Source: Paralithodes platypus (Eukaryota; Arthropoda; Malacostraca; Decapoda; Lithodidae). From it: a DNA stretch of 64,000 nt. The translations under genes were made by a program, and so were the position numbers. Numbering within the stretch: the stretch's first letter is position 1; the number at the start of each line of letters is the position of its first letter. This document shows positions 23,615 to 33,833 of the stretch, one piece after another. Location of the stretch: the NCBI GenBank assembly GCA_032716605.1, contig CM064492.1, positions 45,973,403 to 46,037,402 of the forward strand. The letters are read 5' to 3'. The notes beneath the pieces are model-generated. The model ran no database searches, was not told where the DNA came from, and was given only the letters and a program-made list of their open reading frames with translations.

Positions 23615-23690
23615 CGGGGGTGTGGGGGCGGCAGCCCCCACATATAATACTAGGATAGGTTAGGTAAGGTTGTTAGGTTAGGCTAATGTG
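23615..23690. repeat. GC-rich hairpin plus GGTTA module
   Basis: GGGGGTGTGGGGGCGGCAGC and the following CCCCCAC form an imperfect hairpin. About ten bases later comes ACTAGGATAGGTTAGGTAAGG. The module recurs at 25471, 26199, 28273 and, weakly, at 37412. Confidence 0.65.
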
Positions 23691-23935
23691 TCCTTTCAAA
23701 GGGGTATAGGCTAGGCTAGTAAACACTAGGATAGCCTATACCCGGTCAGAGGTAAGAAGAAGAAGAAGAAGAGTCCTGGATAAATCTACAGTTATACTAC
23801 CCCTATTTTGTCGCTATTCTGTTGGTACTAATGGGTTAATATTATTAGTAGTAGCCTAGACTTAGTATGGGTTAATGATGCGCGGAAATGTATATTTGAC
23901 TTGAAATAGATACATTGAAGTATTACAAACCTTCG

Positions 23936-24018
23936 CGAACCCATAAACAGGGAACGTGAGCTGGGTTTAGACCGTCGCGCACCCATAAACAGGGAACGTG
24001 AGCTGGGTTTAGACCAGT
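23936..24018. repeat. 42-bp tandem repeat, two units
   Basis: Two units containing CCCATAAACAGGGAACGTGA and GCTGGGTTTAGACC. The same unit occurs three times at 49590-49712. The flank after the array, from GAGACAGGTTAG to GGTCCTCGGTATTAAACAA and GGTTGGTGATAAAT, is shared too, so both belong to one dispersed repeat of about 250-300 bp. Confidence 0.85.
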
Positions 24019-24661
24019 CACGAGACAGGTTAGTTTTCGGTTAGGTTAGGTTAAGTTGGGTTAGGTTAGGCTAATTTTAAAAATACTAAAATGCAACGGT
24101 CCTCGGTATTAAACAAAACTGTACAGTATATCAAATTAAACAAAAAATTAAAAACTCATCTGGTTGGTGATAAATTGGGTATATTCCTGCATAACGGCAT
24201 ACATTATATCTCAAGAACTGGGCAGTGTTATTATAGCATATTTGTTGTTTGTACATATACATGTATTATGTATGTTGCTTCGTAGTATAGTATAAATGGA
24301 AAATATACTTGGTAAATGAATAATTAGAGGGCATCTGTAGACTCACTTTTACAATTTCCCAGCTCAGCTGGTGGACGACGAGTGGAGGTGAGTCGAGTTG
24401 TATACTGATATTCTATTGGTCAATAAACTGGGTGTGACATCACGAGCGATGATGGCATATGAATGGTTGTTGTGGGAGTACGTCACTGTCTAGACGGTGA
24501 CGTCACAAATTCTCGCGACATTTTAACAGGTGTAGAAATACACGTCAGTCCATATAATGAGCCTCTTTTGTTTCTCAATCCCTCTACGACGTCACATTGA
24601 TTCATTTATTATCCTTGGTGTTATAACTCTCAGAGTCGGGCCAGTCGGCCATATTTGAAAT
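24019..24661. other. Flank of the 42-bp repeat and low-copy intron
   Basis: The first 170 bp is the shared flank of the 42-bp repeat family. The rest shows an inverted GTCACTGTCTAGACGGTGAC near 24483 and no gene. Confidence 0.5.
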
Positions 24662-24669
24662 GGTGGAAC

Positions 24670-24989
24670 CAGGGTGTCAATCCACAAAATATGAATTGTG
24701 TTATCATTATGGTTTATTTTGTTATCATTATAGCGCGACGGAGCGGCGAAGGCGCGAGCTCTAGGGGGGTCCGGGGGCATGCCCCCCCGTAAATGTTTTG
24801 AGAATTTAGGTGTCTAAAACAGCATTTCCTGCAATCTAAAAGCAATCATGATGGAAAATATGGAGACCAAAATTGTATCAATTTACCTTATTTTCTTTAA
24901 AAAAAAAGGGTTGGGGGAGTTTCTGTTATCATTATACAAAAAGTTCATTTGCGTTATCACTCAAAAATACAGCGTCGTTTGACACCCTG
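24670..24989. mobile_element. hAT-type MITE, 320 bp
   Basis: The terminal inverted repeats are CAGGGTGTCAA at the left end and TTGACACCCTG at the right. The element lies between two perfect copies of GGTGGAAC (24662-24669 and 24990-24997). An 8-bp target duplication with CAG...CTG ends is the signature of the hAT superfamily. The inside contains a G-rich hairpin (24757-24787) and repeated GTTATCATTAT. It is non-coding. Confidence 0.85.
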
Positions 24990-24997
24990 GGTGGAAC

Positions 24998-25470
24998 TGT
25001 TGTTCAATGAATAGTGAAGTGTTTTTGCTTTATGAAAACACCTACAACATCTTCTATTAAACGGGATTACGAACGGAGCTTCCAGCGACATTGTGTTAAT
25101 TTGGCTGCAGACCATTATTCTCCAGTACACCAAGGGTAAGGGTTTTATACCGTCGTTATTTGGGTCCAAGCCTAGGCTACGTTTACCACGGAATCTTTAA
25201 TGTATATCCTCAATACAGACTTATTTCCTTCACTTACCTCGTCAATAATAACCCATATATGTGCAGAGAGCATGAATTATATCAAAGAAAAAGTGATGTT
25301 GAAACATTATCTGCAATTTAGCCATGTTGATTAACTCTTAGCCCACTTAACCCCTTCAGACTCATATGACGCAGAGGTTGCCAGATTAGCAATAAGAAAT
25401 AGAGTTCTTTCACTCTTACAATTACCTCTTTTGGCGACCGTCAATTTTTTATTAATTAAATACCAAACCA
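24998..25470. other. Low-copy intron sequence
   Basis: I see no repeat, ORF or RNA gene that I can support. Confidence 0.6.
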
Positions 25471-25545
25471 GCGGGGGTATGGGGGCGCCAGCCCCCACCT
25501 AATATACTAGGTTAGGTTAGGTAAGGTTGTTAGGTTACGCTAATA
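25471..25545. repeat. GC-rich hairpin plus GGTTA module
   Basis: GCGGGGGTATGGGGGCGCCA then GCCCCCACC, followed by ACTAGGTTAGGTTAGGTAAGG. Second clear copy of the module. Confidence 0.7.
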
Positions 25546-25829
25546 TTACCCCTCAATTTCCCTGTACTTCATAGCCCTCCCCACTATCGGGGGCCGTATC
25601 TTAAGATTGTTGGATAATGGGGAAAACGTTTTTCCGGAGATTCTAATTAATGACAACCACTGTATAATGATGAAAACTAGCTAAAACCAAAAAAAAACAA
25701 AATCACGAAATAAAAGTTGGCCAGTTTCCTTGATATTTTCCCTAATTTCCATGAACAAATTTTGGTTTAATGTTATTTTAATACCACAAATTTTGTTGAT
25801 ATATTTGAAGACAAATAATGAATCTATAT

Positions 25830-26078
25830 GCTCTAAACATCATAAGATTTTTTTGTTTAACCCTCGGCAAAACCTAATAAAAAAGTATGGTAGGCCTACT
25901 AAAATTTATTTTTCGTAATAAGGTTGTCAATACGGTACTTTCAGTCATCGATAGCTCTAAACATCATATGAAAATGTGTTAAACCCTCGGAAAAACCTAA
26001 TATAAAAGTAGGCCTATGGTACTAAAATTTAATTTTCGTAACAAGGTTGTCAATATGGTACTTTCCCGTTATCAATGT
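25830..26078. repeat. 124-bp tandem duplication
   Basis: GCTCTAAACATCATA starts at 25830 and again at 25954. Both units share CCTCGGNAAAACCTAATA and AAGGTTGTCAATANGGTACT. They differ at scattered positions, so the duplication is not recent. Confidence 0.8.
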
Positions 26079-26198
26079 ACAATCAAGCTGAAGATTGCAG
26101 AGTAAACACCATAGGCTTCATCGACTTCTCTTTCACCTTCGTATAATTGACAGCCAATTTTTTTTTTATTTTTGTATTAAGGGATTAGTACTCAACCA

Positions 26199-26255
26199 GT
26201 GGGGGTGTGGGGGCAGCAGCCCCCACCCATAATACTAGGTTAGGTTAGGCTAATG
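26199..26255. repeat. GC-rich hairpin plus GGTTA module
   Basis: GTGGGGGTGTGGGGGCAGCA then GCCCCCACC, followed by ATACTAGGTTAGGTTAGGC. Third clear copy. Confidence 0.7.
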
Positions 26256-26528
26256 TCTTTTCAAATCACTATCGGGGAGCGAGCGTGTCTCAACATCGAT
26301 CGATAGGCCTAATGGGGAAAATATATTTTCCCGAGATTTCTAATTAATTACAAACACTATATATTGATGCAAATGACCAATTTTGTTTATAAAAAACACT
26401 CGGAAAATTTGTGGTATTAAAATAAACAAATTCCCAAATTTTATTATAGAAACCTTATAAATCATAGGCATATAAATAACATCCACAAAAAAAAAATCCT
26501 TGAAAATAGCTGTGGTCCGTCTCCTTAA

Positions 26529-27007
26529 CCCTCCAGCCCCGGCTACGCATTACATAAATATTCCCCGAAATCCGGGGGTTTTGGCCGAAAAACGTCTACG
26601 CCTAGGCTACCGTATCTTTGTTATTCTGACTGCTTCCGCATTCCTGTGCATCCCCAAGCGTAGATGTGTTTCGTACCTGTAGATTGGCGTTAAGTAGAGC
26701 GTTCTAAGTCAACTGGTTCAGTTGTGATGATGATTTCATTGGAGATAACTTTATGGCAAAAACAGCCACTTTACACTACTTTTCGATACTTAACAATAAC
26801 ATACAGGCACACACGAACAAGCGACGCACTCCTTCTTGTGGCCGGAGATGCGGGGCGTCGGTCCAGCCGGCTGTTGTTTACATGCGTCGGACCGACGCCT
26901 CGCACACCAAGCTTACAGGCTTTGAGCTCATGGGTCTTTAAGAGCCCTTCCGGGTAGCTCGGGTGTGTTTTTTATGGGCGTTCAAGAGCCCTACCGGGTC
27001 TGGAGGG
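26529..27007 (+). mobile_element. TTAA-flanked MITE, copy A
   Basis: Flanked by TTAA at 26525-26528 and 27008-27011. The ends are CCCTCCAGCCCCGG and, inverted, CCCTCCAGACCCGG. The 479-bp body contains TGTTGTTTACATGCGTCGGA and CTTCTTGTGGCCGGAGATGC, shared with copies B, D and E. The target and ends fit a piggyBac-type non-autonomous element. ORFs that run through all copies are shared sequence, not genes. Confidence 0.85.
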
Positions 27008-27011
27008 TTAA

Positions 27012-28272
27012 TATTGACCGAAAAAACGCCCATTCTAATCAATCTCAGAGCTCTTTCGGACATCCTCACTGTTTACAAACGCCTTCTTTAGGCAGTATAA
27101 TCAATATTTACCCCCTGCTGGCAACATAGATGACGATTTCAATAATTCAGGGGGGGGGGTGAGGGGGACCAAAGCCCCCCCCTCAACCCATCGTGTATCC
27201 AACATTGGCATTATAACTAAGACCATGAATACACTCATTTCTCAAAATCTGGAGGAAAAAACATGAAAAATAAGGGTGCGAGCCTATTCCCTATAATTAG
27301 CAATCTTGCTAACTTGGACGATATCTTGGGACGATACCGCTCTCGCAGATTAACCTTACCGTTCACGAGCCAAATACGGGGGGGGGGGGGTGAATACTAA
27401 TTAGTATTGATAAATAGAAACACTGAATATCAAGACGCAAATTACACAGTGCACTAATGACATTATAATACACGTTGTGTGAAACAGGTACACCGCTGAT
27501 GTAAAATTTACCGGGTGTTAAAATAAGCGGGTGTAATGACATGTTGGGCGAGGGCTGGAATGACGTCATCGCTGAGGCCCGCCTTGGCTGATGATGTCAC
27601 GATAGTCAACAACCAATCACAAGCAAGGATACACAACGTCTTGGCTTGGTTAATCAAGATGGCTATATTCTAGTTAATCGCCGTGTTTCAACCCCTCTCT
27701 TTCCCTGATATATTTCATACCCTCCCCAGCTATCGGGGTTTAGTATTATTGAGGTAAGTGAAGAAAATAACTAAGAGATATGAGGATATAAATAAGGATC
27801 CTTAGTTAATGGGCAAACAAAATACGGTGACTACCGCTACATAGGATCTTACCATAAATTGTTATCAAAATACATTGTTTTTTCCAGTTTCCGCGTCTGC
27901 TGAACCATCCAAAAACACGCTAAAAGGGATGTTTTGAAGGGTAGTGGGGGAGGGGTAGTATAACTGTAGATTTACCGAAAATAGGTCCAGAAAGCAGGAT
28001 CAAAGTGATAAATAGTGATAACGGACAAACTGGATTTTAGGTCACGTATGTGATATAATGTTCTAAATGTGTACTATAGCTTTGTCATAGAGTATTAGTC
28101 ACCACAATATGTCTTTACCGCTGCATATTAAATTATTTTTCCTTAGACTTTGTGGGTTAAATAAGGGTGGAAGGAAAAATGGCGGCCATCTTGGATCAGC
28201 TGAGAACTAATATTTTTAACTTTTTTACCGATTTTTAGTATTTTGTCATATTCTATATCAATGCTATTCCTG
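27012..28272. other. Low-copy intron sequence with a second G-run repeat
   Basis: 27108-27205 is a diverged copy of the repeat at 22770-22880 (CCCCCTGCTG, ATGACGATTTCAATAA, G-run, TGTATCCAAC). A G12 run lies at 27379. No gene is supported. Confidence 0.55.
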
Positions 28273-28315
28273 CGGGGGTCTGGGGGCAGCAGTCCCCAGG
28301 TTAGGTTAGGGTAAT
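28273..28315. repeat. GC-rich hairpin plus GGTTA module
   Basis: GCGGGGGTCTGGGGGCAGCA then GTCCCCAGG, followed directly by TTAGGTTAGGGTAATG. Fourth copy. It lies about 70 bp upstream of the U4-like sequence. Confidence 0.6.
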
Positions 28316-28386
28316 GACCACTTGACCAGGGTGCCAAAACAGGAAATATCCAGTTCTGGATAATTTTTCTAATCTTACAAGGATCA

Positions 28387-28456
28387 ACTTTGCGCAGTGG
28401 CAGTATCGTAACCAATGAGGTTTCATTTTCCGAGTGACGTATCTGCTACTGCTGAA
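28387..28456 (+). ncRNA. U4 snRNA-like sequence (pseudogene or snRNA-derived head)
   Basis: The stretch contains TTTGCGCAGTGGCAGTATCG, then TAACCAATGAGGTTT and TCCGAG. These match the conserved 5' part of spliceosomal U4 snRNA, including the AATGAGG and CCGAG elements of the protein-binding kink-turn. GCAG and CGT before it can pair with ACG and CTGC after it (28435-28446), so the 5' stem-loop shape is largely kept. The loop is enlarged by several bases. After about 28456 the match is lost and I see no U4 3' domain. A separate stem (TTGCGACACC with GGTGACCTCGCAA, 28512-28592) and a U-rich run follow. It may be a truncated U4 pseudogene or the head of a composite element with LINE-C. A functional U4 is unlikely. 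Confidence 0.6.
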
Positions 28457-28746
28457 GGCCCAAAACACGGTTAAAGTTTTCATATTTCATCTTTGCCTAG
28501 TACATGTACTTGCGACACCTCGGTTGGGTTACCTTCTTAGAAAGGTAATCAAGTCATACCCCACCTGCTCGTGGTGACCTCGCAAACACCCATTTCTATT
28601 TATTTTTTTCCATTTATTCTTTTTTCAAGATAGGGTGACACAAACAGGGGCGGCGCTACCTGGGTTTATCCCAGGTAGTAGTTTAATTTTACTGTAATTT
28701 TAAGTGTTTTGTATATTTTTAATTGTAGGCTACATAAATATAAACA

Positions 28747-30357
28747 ATGGCCCGCCAAGGCAAACGGAGGCAGAGTTTATTGGGAGATGAAGAGAGCTAT
28801 GAATTTGAGGGATTTCTGGCAGAGGGTAATGAAGTGGAGGATCAATTGACTGTGATGATGGGTCTGTTAAGATGGAAGGGAGTTATGGAGAATTGGAGGG
28901 GAGATATAGGTATGAAGGTGGAGTCACTGACAGAAATATGTGGAGCCAGTTCAGTAGCAGCTGCAGATGGGCCATTAATTGCTAACCTAGATGCTGTGAT
29001 AAGGAAAGTAGATGAGCTGGAGGCAGAGAATATGGCACTCAAGGAGCAGCTAAAGGAGTATGAGGGCCATTTAAGGGAGTAATAAGTGAGGAGAAAAATG
29101 AGTGGAGAAAGGTGGGGAATGCTAAGGTAGAGGCATTGGTAGAAATCATGAAGGAGCAGGTGGAAGAGAGAGAAAAAGAGAAAAGAGAGTTTGAGAAGAA
29201 TGTAGTGCAGGTTTTGAAGAGTAAGGAGAAGGTAGTGAGGGAAACAGCAGATAGAGGTAAAAGTATAATCATTTTTAGAGACATTGAAGAACATTTAGCA
29301 GATATGAGGGAAAGAAGGGGAAGGGATGAGGACCAAGTAAAGAAAATATTGGAGTGTCTAGATGAAGGCTGTGATTGGGTGAAAGAACTGGACGAAGTAA
29401 GACGGCTAGGAAGATATAAAAGGGTGAGACGAGACCGATAAAAGCAGAGTTTAAATCTAGGTCAGTGGTTGAAGCATTAACCAATGTAAGCTGGAGGCTA
29501 AATGGTTGTACTGAAATGAAACATATTAGGGTGAAAAAGGACTTAACCCTCTCACCACGGAAGGGCTCTTGAACGCCCATAAAAAAGCATATAACAGGTA
29601 CCCGGAAGGCCTCTTGAACGCCCAGTGGTTGAAAGCCTGTGAGCTTCGTGTGCGAGGCGTCGGTCCGACGCATGTAAACAACAGCCGGCTGGACCGACGC
29701 CCCGCATCTCCGGCCACAAGAAGGAGAGCGTCGCTTGTTCGTGTGTGTCTGTATGTTGTTGTTAAGTATCGAAAAGTGGTGTAAAGTGGCTGTTTTGGCC
29801 ATAAAGTTATCTCCAATGAAATCATCATCACAGCTCAACCAGTTGACTTAGAGAGCTCTACTTAATGCCATTCTACAGGTAAATAACACAGCTACGCTTG
29901 GGGATGCGCGGGAATGCGGGAAGCAGTCTGATTAATGACCTAGACGTTTGCCAAAACACCCGGGTTTCGAGGAATATATATATAATACATAGCCGGGGCT
30001 GGAGGGTTAAGCATAGAAGAAAGGGAAAAGTTAAGAGAAGTTCAAGCGAGGGCTGATGATGAAAATCGAAAATTGTCAGGTGAGGAGAAAAGGATTTTTT
30101 TTTGGAGAGTAAAGGAAGGGAAACTAAAGAAGTGGTACATTCAGAGTCAGAAAGAATGGAAAATACGAGGAGAAATGAACAAGGAGACAGTGAGTCAGGT
30201 AGTGGATCAGATCAAGGACAAAGAGATAGTGAGGGAGGAGCAGGAGATGGACACAGTGAGTCAGGTAGTGGATCAAACCGAAGAAAAAGAGATTGTGAGG
30301 GAGGAGCAGGAGAGAAAGTCAGGATATGGAGAGAGTGGGAGATTAAGAAAGGTTTGA
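28747..30357 (+). pseudogene. LINE-C ORF1 (coiled-coil nucleic-acid-binding protein), broken
   Basis: Three pieces are visible. The first, 28747-29082, begins MARQGKRRQSLLGDEESYEF and ends in a coiled-coil stretch (VIRKVDELEAENMALKEQL). The second, 29112-29456, continues the Glu/Lys-rich coil and then SIIIFRDIEE and LDEVRRLGRYKR, resembling the RRM-like core of LINE ORF1 proteins. The third, from 30011, reads IEEREKLREVQARADDENRK, the usual C-terminal domain, followed by a serine/glutamate-rich tail. A frameshift separates the first two and MITE copy B the last two. At the MITE junction GAC-TTA-AGC rejoins to KKDLSIEERE, which confirms the insertion site. ORF1p would package LINE RNA. Confidence 0.75.
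29547..30006 (-). mobile_element. TTAA-flanked MITE, copy B, inside LINE-C ORF1
   Basis: Flanked by TTAA at 29543-29546 and 30007-30010. It is the reverse orientation of copy A. The left end is CCCTCTCACCACGG and the right end GGGGCTGGAGGG. It is very similar to copy E (62086-62565), apart from a short deletion near 29935-29950. Confidence 0.88.
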
Positions 30358-30381
30358 GGACAGGAAAGCAATAACGAGCCA

Positions 30382-31440
30382 GCTGAAATTGGGTCTCTTG
30401 AATATCCGGTCTTTGCGTAATAAGATGGATCATATCTGCGAGATCTTGAATGAATCCAATCTTGACATACAGTACTTTGTCTTGCTGAAACTTGGTTATC
30501 TGAGTCAGATCTGAACATAATTCGTGCTGCATTGCCCAAAACTTATTCCATAATCAGTGTCCCCAGACCTGGCGCATGTCTGGGTGGTGGCGTAGCAATA
30601 ATTTACTCTCAGGCATTGATGAACATTAGCCAAATTATTACTTGTGACCTCGTTTGAGTTCGTGGAAGTGCTTATCAATCTTCATCGGCAGGTGATTAGG
30701 ATTGCAGTAGTTTATCGTCCTCCCCACCCTGGTTCAGATAGAGTTTTTATTAACGAGTTTGGAGAGTTTCTGGAGGCCTTAGCTGAGAAGTCTGGATCGT
30801 TGCGGATAGGCCTATGTGGCAATTTTAATTTCTGGGTTGATCATCCATCCCTCAAGCCTTATTCAACTGAATTTCTCGAGTTAATTGATGGTAACAATTT
30901 TGTAAATCACGTCACTACTCCAACACATGTCGCAGGTCATATTTTGGATTTAGTCTCGTCTCCCTCTGATTGTGATCGCGTTGGAGATGTGGAGGTGGAT
31001 GTTGTTGATTCAGTGCTGTCTGATCATGCTCTGGTTACTTTTAGCTTTGATGTCCCGAGACCACCCTCTTACAACAAGACAATCAAATTCAGAAACTATG
31101 CTAGTATTGATCATACACAGTTATCTTGTGCGGTTCGTACTTCTCTCAATTCTATCGACCCGTCTGATCTCTCTACTGATGAGTTGGTTATATTACATAA
31201 TCAGTTGCTGAGCTTGATTTTCAGTAGATACTGCCCCGAGATTGAAAAGAGAATTATTGTACGTGATGATTGCCCCTGGTATGATTCGTCCATCACTTCT
31301 CTCCGGCGACATCGTAGGAAGGCTGAACGTGACTGGCGTATGATACGGACGGATGAAGCTCGTACCCAATATGTGAATGCAAGAAATCCTGTTCTCTTGG
31401 CTGTAAAACAACGCAAGGTCGATTACTATAGATCCAGCAT
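30382..31440 (+). pseudogene. LINE-C ORF2, endonuclease region
   Basis: The domain begins LKLGLLNIRSLRNKMDHICE, a typical endonuclease start. A frameshift lies near 30480, then LAETWLSESD and GACLGGGVAI appear in another frame. From 30644 the ORF is open with VYRPPHPGSD, LCGNFNFWVDHPS (where GDFN is expected, so the catalytic Asp is lost) and the SDHALVTF motif. It then enters the linker toward the reverse transcriptase and is cut at 31440 by LINE-D. Damaged active-site residues and frameshifts show this is an old copy. Confidence 0.8.
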
Positions 31441-33833
31441 TGTTGTTGTTGTTGTTGTTCCCTAAGCTGCCTGGCCGAACAGCCCCGAGTCCTTAAGGAA
31501 GGCCATGGCCACGGTCGGGCTTTCCCACAGAGCTCTCAAATAGTGTAAATTGTGTTGTTGGCGTAAGTGGTTGTGTGAAATGCAGTCTTCTATGATGTGT
31601 TTTATGGTTTGGGGTGCTGTGTTACAACCCGGGCAGGTGTCGACGACGGAGTCATCCAGTCTCTTCTGATAGCTCAGAAGAGCTGGATGGTGTCCGCATC
31701 TCAGCCTGGCCAGGTGGACTCTGTCCTCGCGAGAAAGGGAGGATTCAGAAGGATGGATTTCGGGAGGTCGTGCTTGCAGCTGCGTGTTGTCTATGAGTGA
31801 GTGGATGGAACGGCGAGTGATATGAGTATGGATGTGCTTCCGGAAGTTGGTTTAGGGTGGGCAGGGAGAGAGAGAAGACAGTATTTGTGTGTGATAGCGT
31901 GTGCTGGGTGTTGTTTTGATATTTCTTGGTGTCTGTGGGTGTGTTGCCATGTAGTGTAGTGGGTGGTGTTGATTCGTGGAGGCTGCTGCCAGGAATTGAG
32001 TGCCTCTCATGTCTAGATGATCTTTGACTTTTAGGACTTTGGTTTCTTGATGTAGGTGATCTGTGGGTGTAGTAGCTGTGCATCCTGTGATGATTTTCAG
32101 GGCTTTATTTTGAATAGTCTGTAAGGTCTTATGATGTGTTTCAGCTAGGTTAGAAGCCCAGGCCAGGCTTGCGTATTCCATAACTGATCTTATGTATTGT
32201 TTGTAGACTGTGGTGGTGGTTTCTTTGTTGTGTCCAAATTTTGTGTGGGCAAGTGATCTGAGGGCGTTAAGTCTGGGTGTCAGTTTCTTTTTCGTGTTTG
32301 TGGTGTGCTGTTTGAATGTCATTTGGGTGTCGTATGTTACTCCTAGGATTTTGTGTGTGTGTGTGTGTGTTAGGGGTGTGTTGTTTATGTTGAGACCCGG
32401 GATGTAATCGTGCTCTCCTGTCCAGCTTGTGAGGAGGGTTGCAGTGGATTTAGCTGGGGCTAAATTGAGTCTGTTTGTAGTGCACCATTCATGTAATGTG
32501 TCGAGATAGTCTTGAAGGAGTCTTGTTGCTGTGTCTGGGTTTTGGTGCGTGCTTGTTAGTGTTATGTCGTCTGCGTAGGAGGCTATGGTTATTTGGGGTG
32601 AATTTGGTGTATTTATATCATGCATGTACAGATTGAAGAGTGCGGGCGACAGGACGGATCCTTGCGGGACTCCGTTTGGGAAATTTCTAATGCTAGATGA
32701 CTGACCGGCAAAAGATACGTGTGCACATCTGCCTGCTAAGAAGTTGGCCAGCCATCTTTTTGTGTTGTAGATTTTGTTTGTTAGGTTGTGGCGGGGGATG
32801 GCATCGAATGCTTTACTAATGTCAAGTGTGGCAAGTACTGATCTGTGTGGTGGTCTAGCTGAGTTGATGCCGTCAAAAGCTCTTTGTGTAAGGTCTGTAA
32901 GAAGAGTGTTTGTGGAGTGCAATGGCCTGAAGCCGTGTTGTGTTGGAGAAAGGGGTAAGTCAGGTGTCATCAATTGTAGTACAAGGCGCTCTATGACTTT
33001 GGAGGGGGTGCAAAGGAGTGTGATAGGGCGGTGTGAGGAGGGTAGCGTGGGGTCTTTGTTAGGTTTGGGGAATGTGATGATGATACTATGCTTCCAGATG
33101 TCTGGTATTGTGTTGTGTGAGTAGCTGTAGTTTGACATGTTAGTGAGTGCTTGTATGCCTTGTGGTCTGAGGTGAATGTTGCTTATGTTGTCTAGGCCAC
33201 AGGTGGGTGAGAGCTTGAGATTGTTGATGATATGCTTTGTCTGGTTGTTGGTGAAGGGTGTATAGTCAGGGTCTGTGGGGAATTGTCTTTTGCGTCGGAT
33301 GACACGTCGGTCGTCTTTGTGGGGTTTTAAGTGACTGACATGAGAGAAGTGATTGATGAGAGTGTTTGCTTGTTGTTTACGTGAAGGAGTAGAGTCTGTT
33401 ATTGTGATTGCAGCATGTGATTGTGTTGTGTTGCTGTTGGAAAGTGTGATGCTGTTTAGTGTTTTGTAGAGTTTTTTGGGGTTTGTTTTGTGATCGAGTG
33501 TTTGTAGGAAGTTATTCCAATTTAGTGTTTGTTGTTCTTGTATTTTGTTGTTAATCTGGATGTTAAGTGCTTGAATTTGTTGATTGATGTCTTGTGTGTG
33601 GGGTGCTGGGGAGTGTCAGTGTGTCGCATTGTATGATGAGGTTTTGAATTTCTGGTGAGAAGTTGGGGTTGTGTTTTTTTATGTTACCTCTTGGAATGTG
33701 TTTCTTGTCGGCGTTTTGGATAGTCGTGTTGAATGTGTGTAGCCTACAGCATTGTTGATGTTAGTGATGGGTTTACTGTTTAAGGTTTCAAAGTGATGTT
33801 CTGTCTCATTTGTGAAAGCTTCCCAGTTTCAGG
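31441..33833 (-). mobile_element. LINE-D copy 1, 5'-truncated, with (AAC)n tail
   Basis: The minus strand ends with GGGGCTGTTCGGCCAGGCAG, then CTTAGGGAACAACAAC. The (AAC)n tail is seen as (GTT)n at 31441-31460. The element is inserted in LINE-C and truncated near 33833, upstream of the reverse transcriptase. The 3' end is shared with the SINE at 38071-38596. Confidence 0.88.
31852..33138 (-). CDS. LINE-D reverse transcriptase, long open remnant
   Basis: This 428-codon minus-strand frame holds nearly the whole reverse transcriptase. It shows HRPITLLCTPSKVIERLVLQ, SPTQHGFRPLHST, LATLDISKAFDAI, GVPQGSVLSPALFNLYM and the catalytic SYADDITL, then LGVTYDTQMTF and RSVMEYASLAW in the connection domain. 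The composition is Thr/His/Pro-rich, as in Jockey- and I-group LINEs. Beyond both ends the frame breaks. The 5' part (33139-33833) is decayed linker sequence, so there is no endonuclease and the copy cannot move on its own. Confidence 0.85.
   Translation of the reverse strand: MSNYSYSHNTIPDIWKHSIIITFPKPNKDPTLPSSHRPITLLCTPSKVIERLVLQLMTPDLPLSPTQHGFRPLHSTNTLLTDLTQRAFDGINSARPPHRSVLATLDISKAFDAIPRHNLTNKIYNTKRWLANFLAGRCAHVSFAGQSSSIRNFPNGVPQGSVLSPALFNLYMHDINTPNSPQITIASYADDITLTSTHQNPDTATRLLQDYLDTLHEWCTTNRLNLAPAKSTATLLTSWTGEHDYIPGLNINNTPLTHTHTHKILGVTYDTQMTFKQHTTNTKKKLTPRLNALRSLAHTKFGHNKETTTTVYKQYIRSVMEYASLAWASNLAETHHKTLQTIQNKALKIITGCTATTPTDHLHQETKVLKVKDHLDMRGTQFLAAASTNQHHPLHYMATHPQTPRNIKTTPSTRYHTQILSSLSPCPP

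Noticed and set aside
23640..24070. Interstitial telomere array
   Set aside because: GGTTAGG units are few, imperfect and mixed with other sequence, so they do not form a true telomeric tract.
24483..24502. GTCACTGTCTAGACGGTGAC palindrome as an operator
   Set aside because: It is a single short inverted repeat in intron DNA with nothing nearby to regulate. Chance is likely.
29275..29838. Minus-strand ORF of 187 codons and similar ORFs at 26724, 42550, 53252 and 62006
   Set aside because: They run through the TTAA MITE family. Their similarity reflects repeat copies, not a conserved protein.
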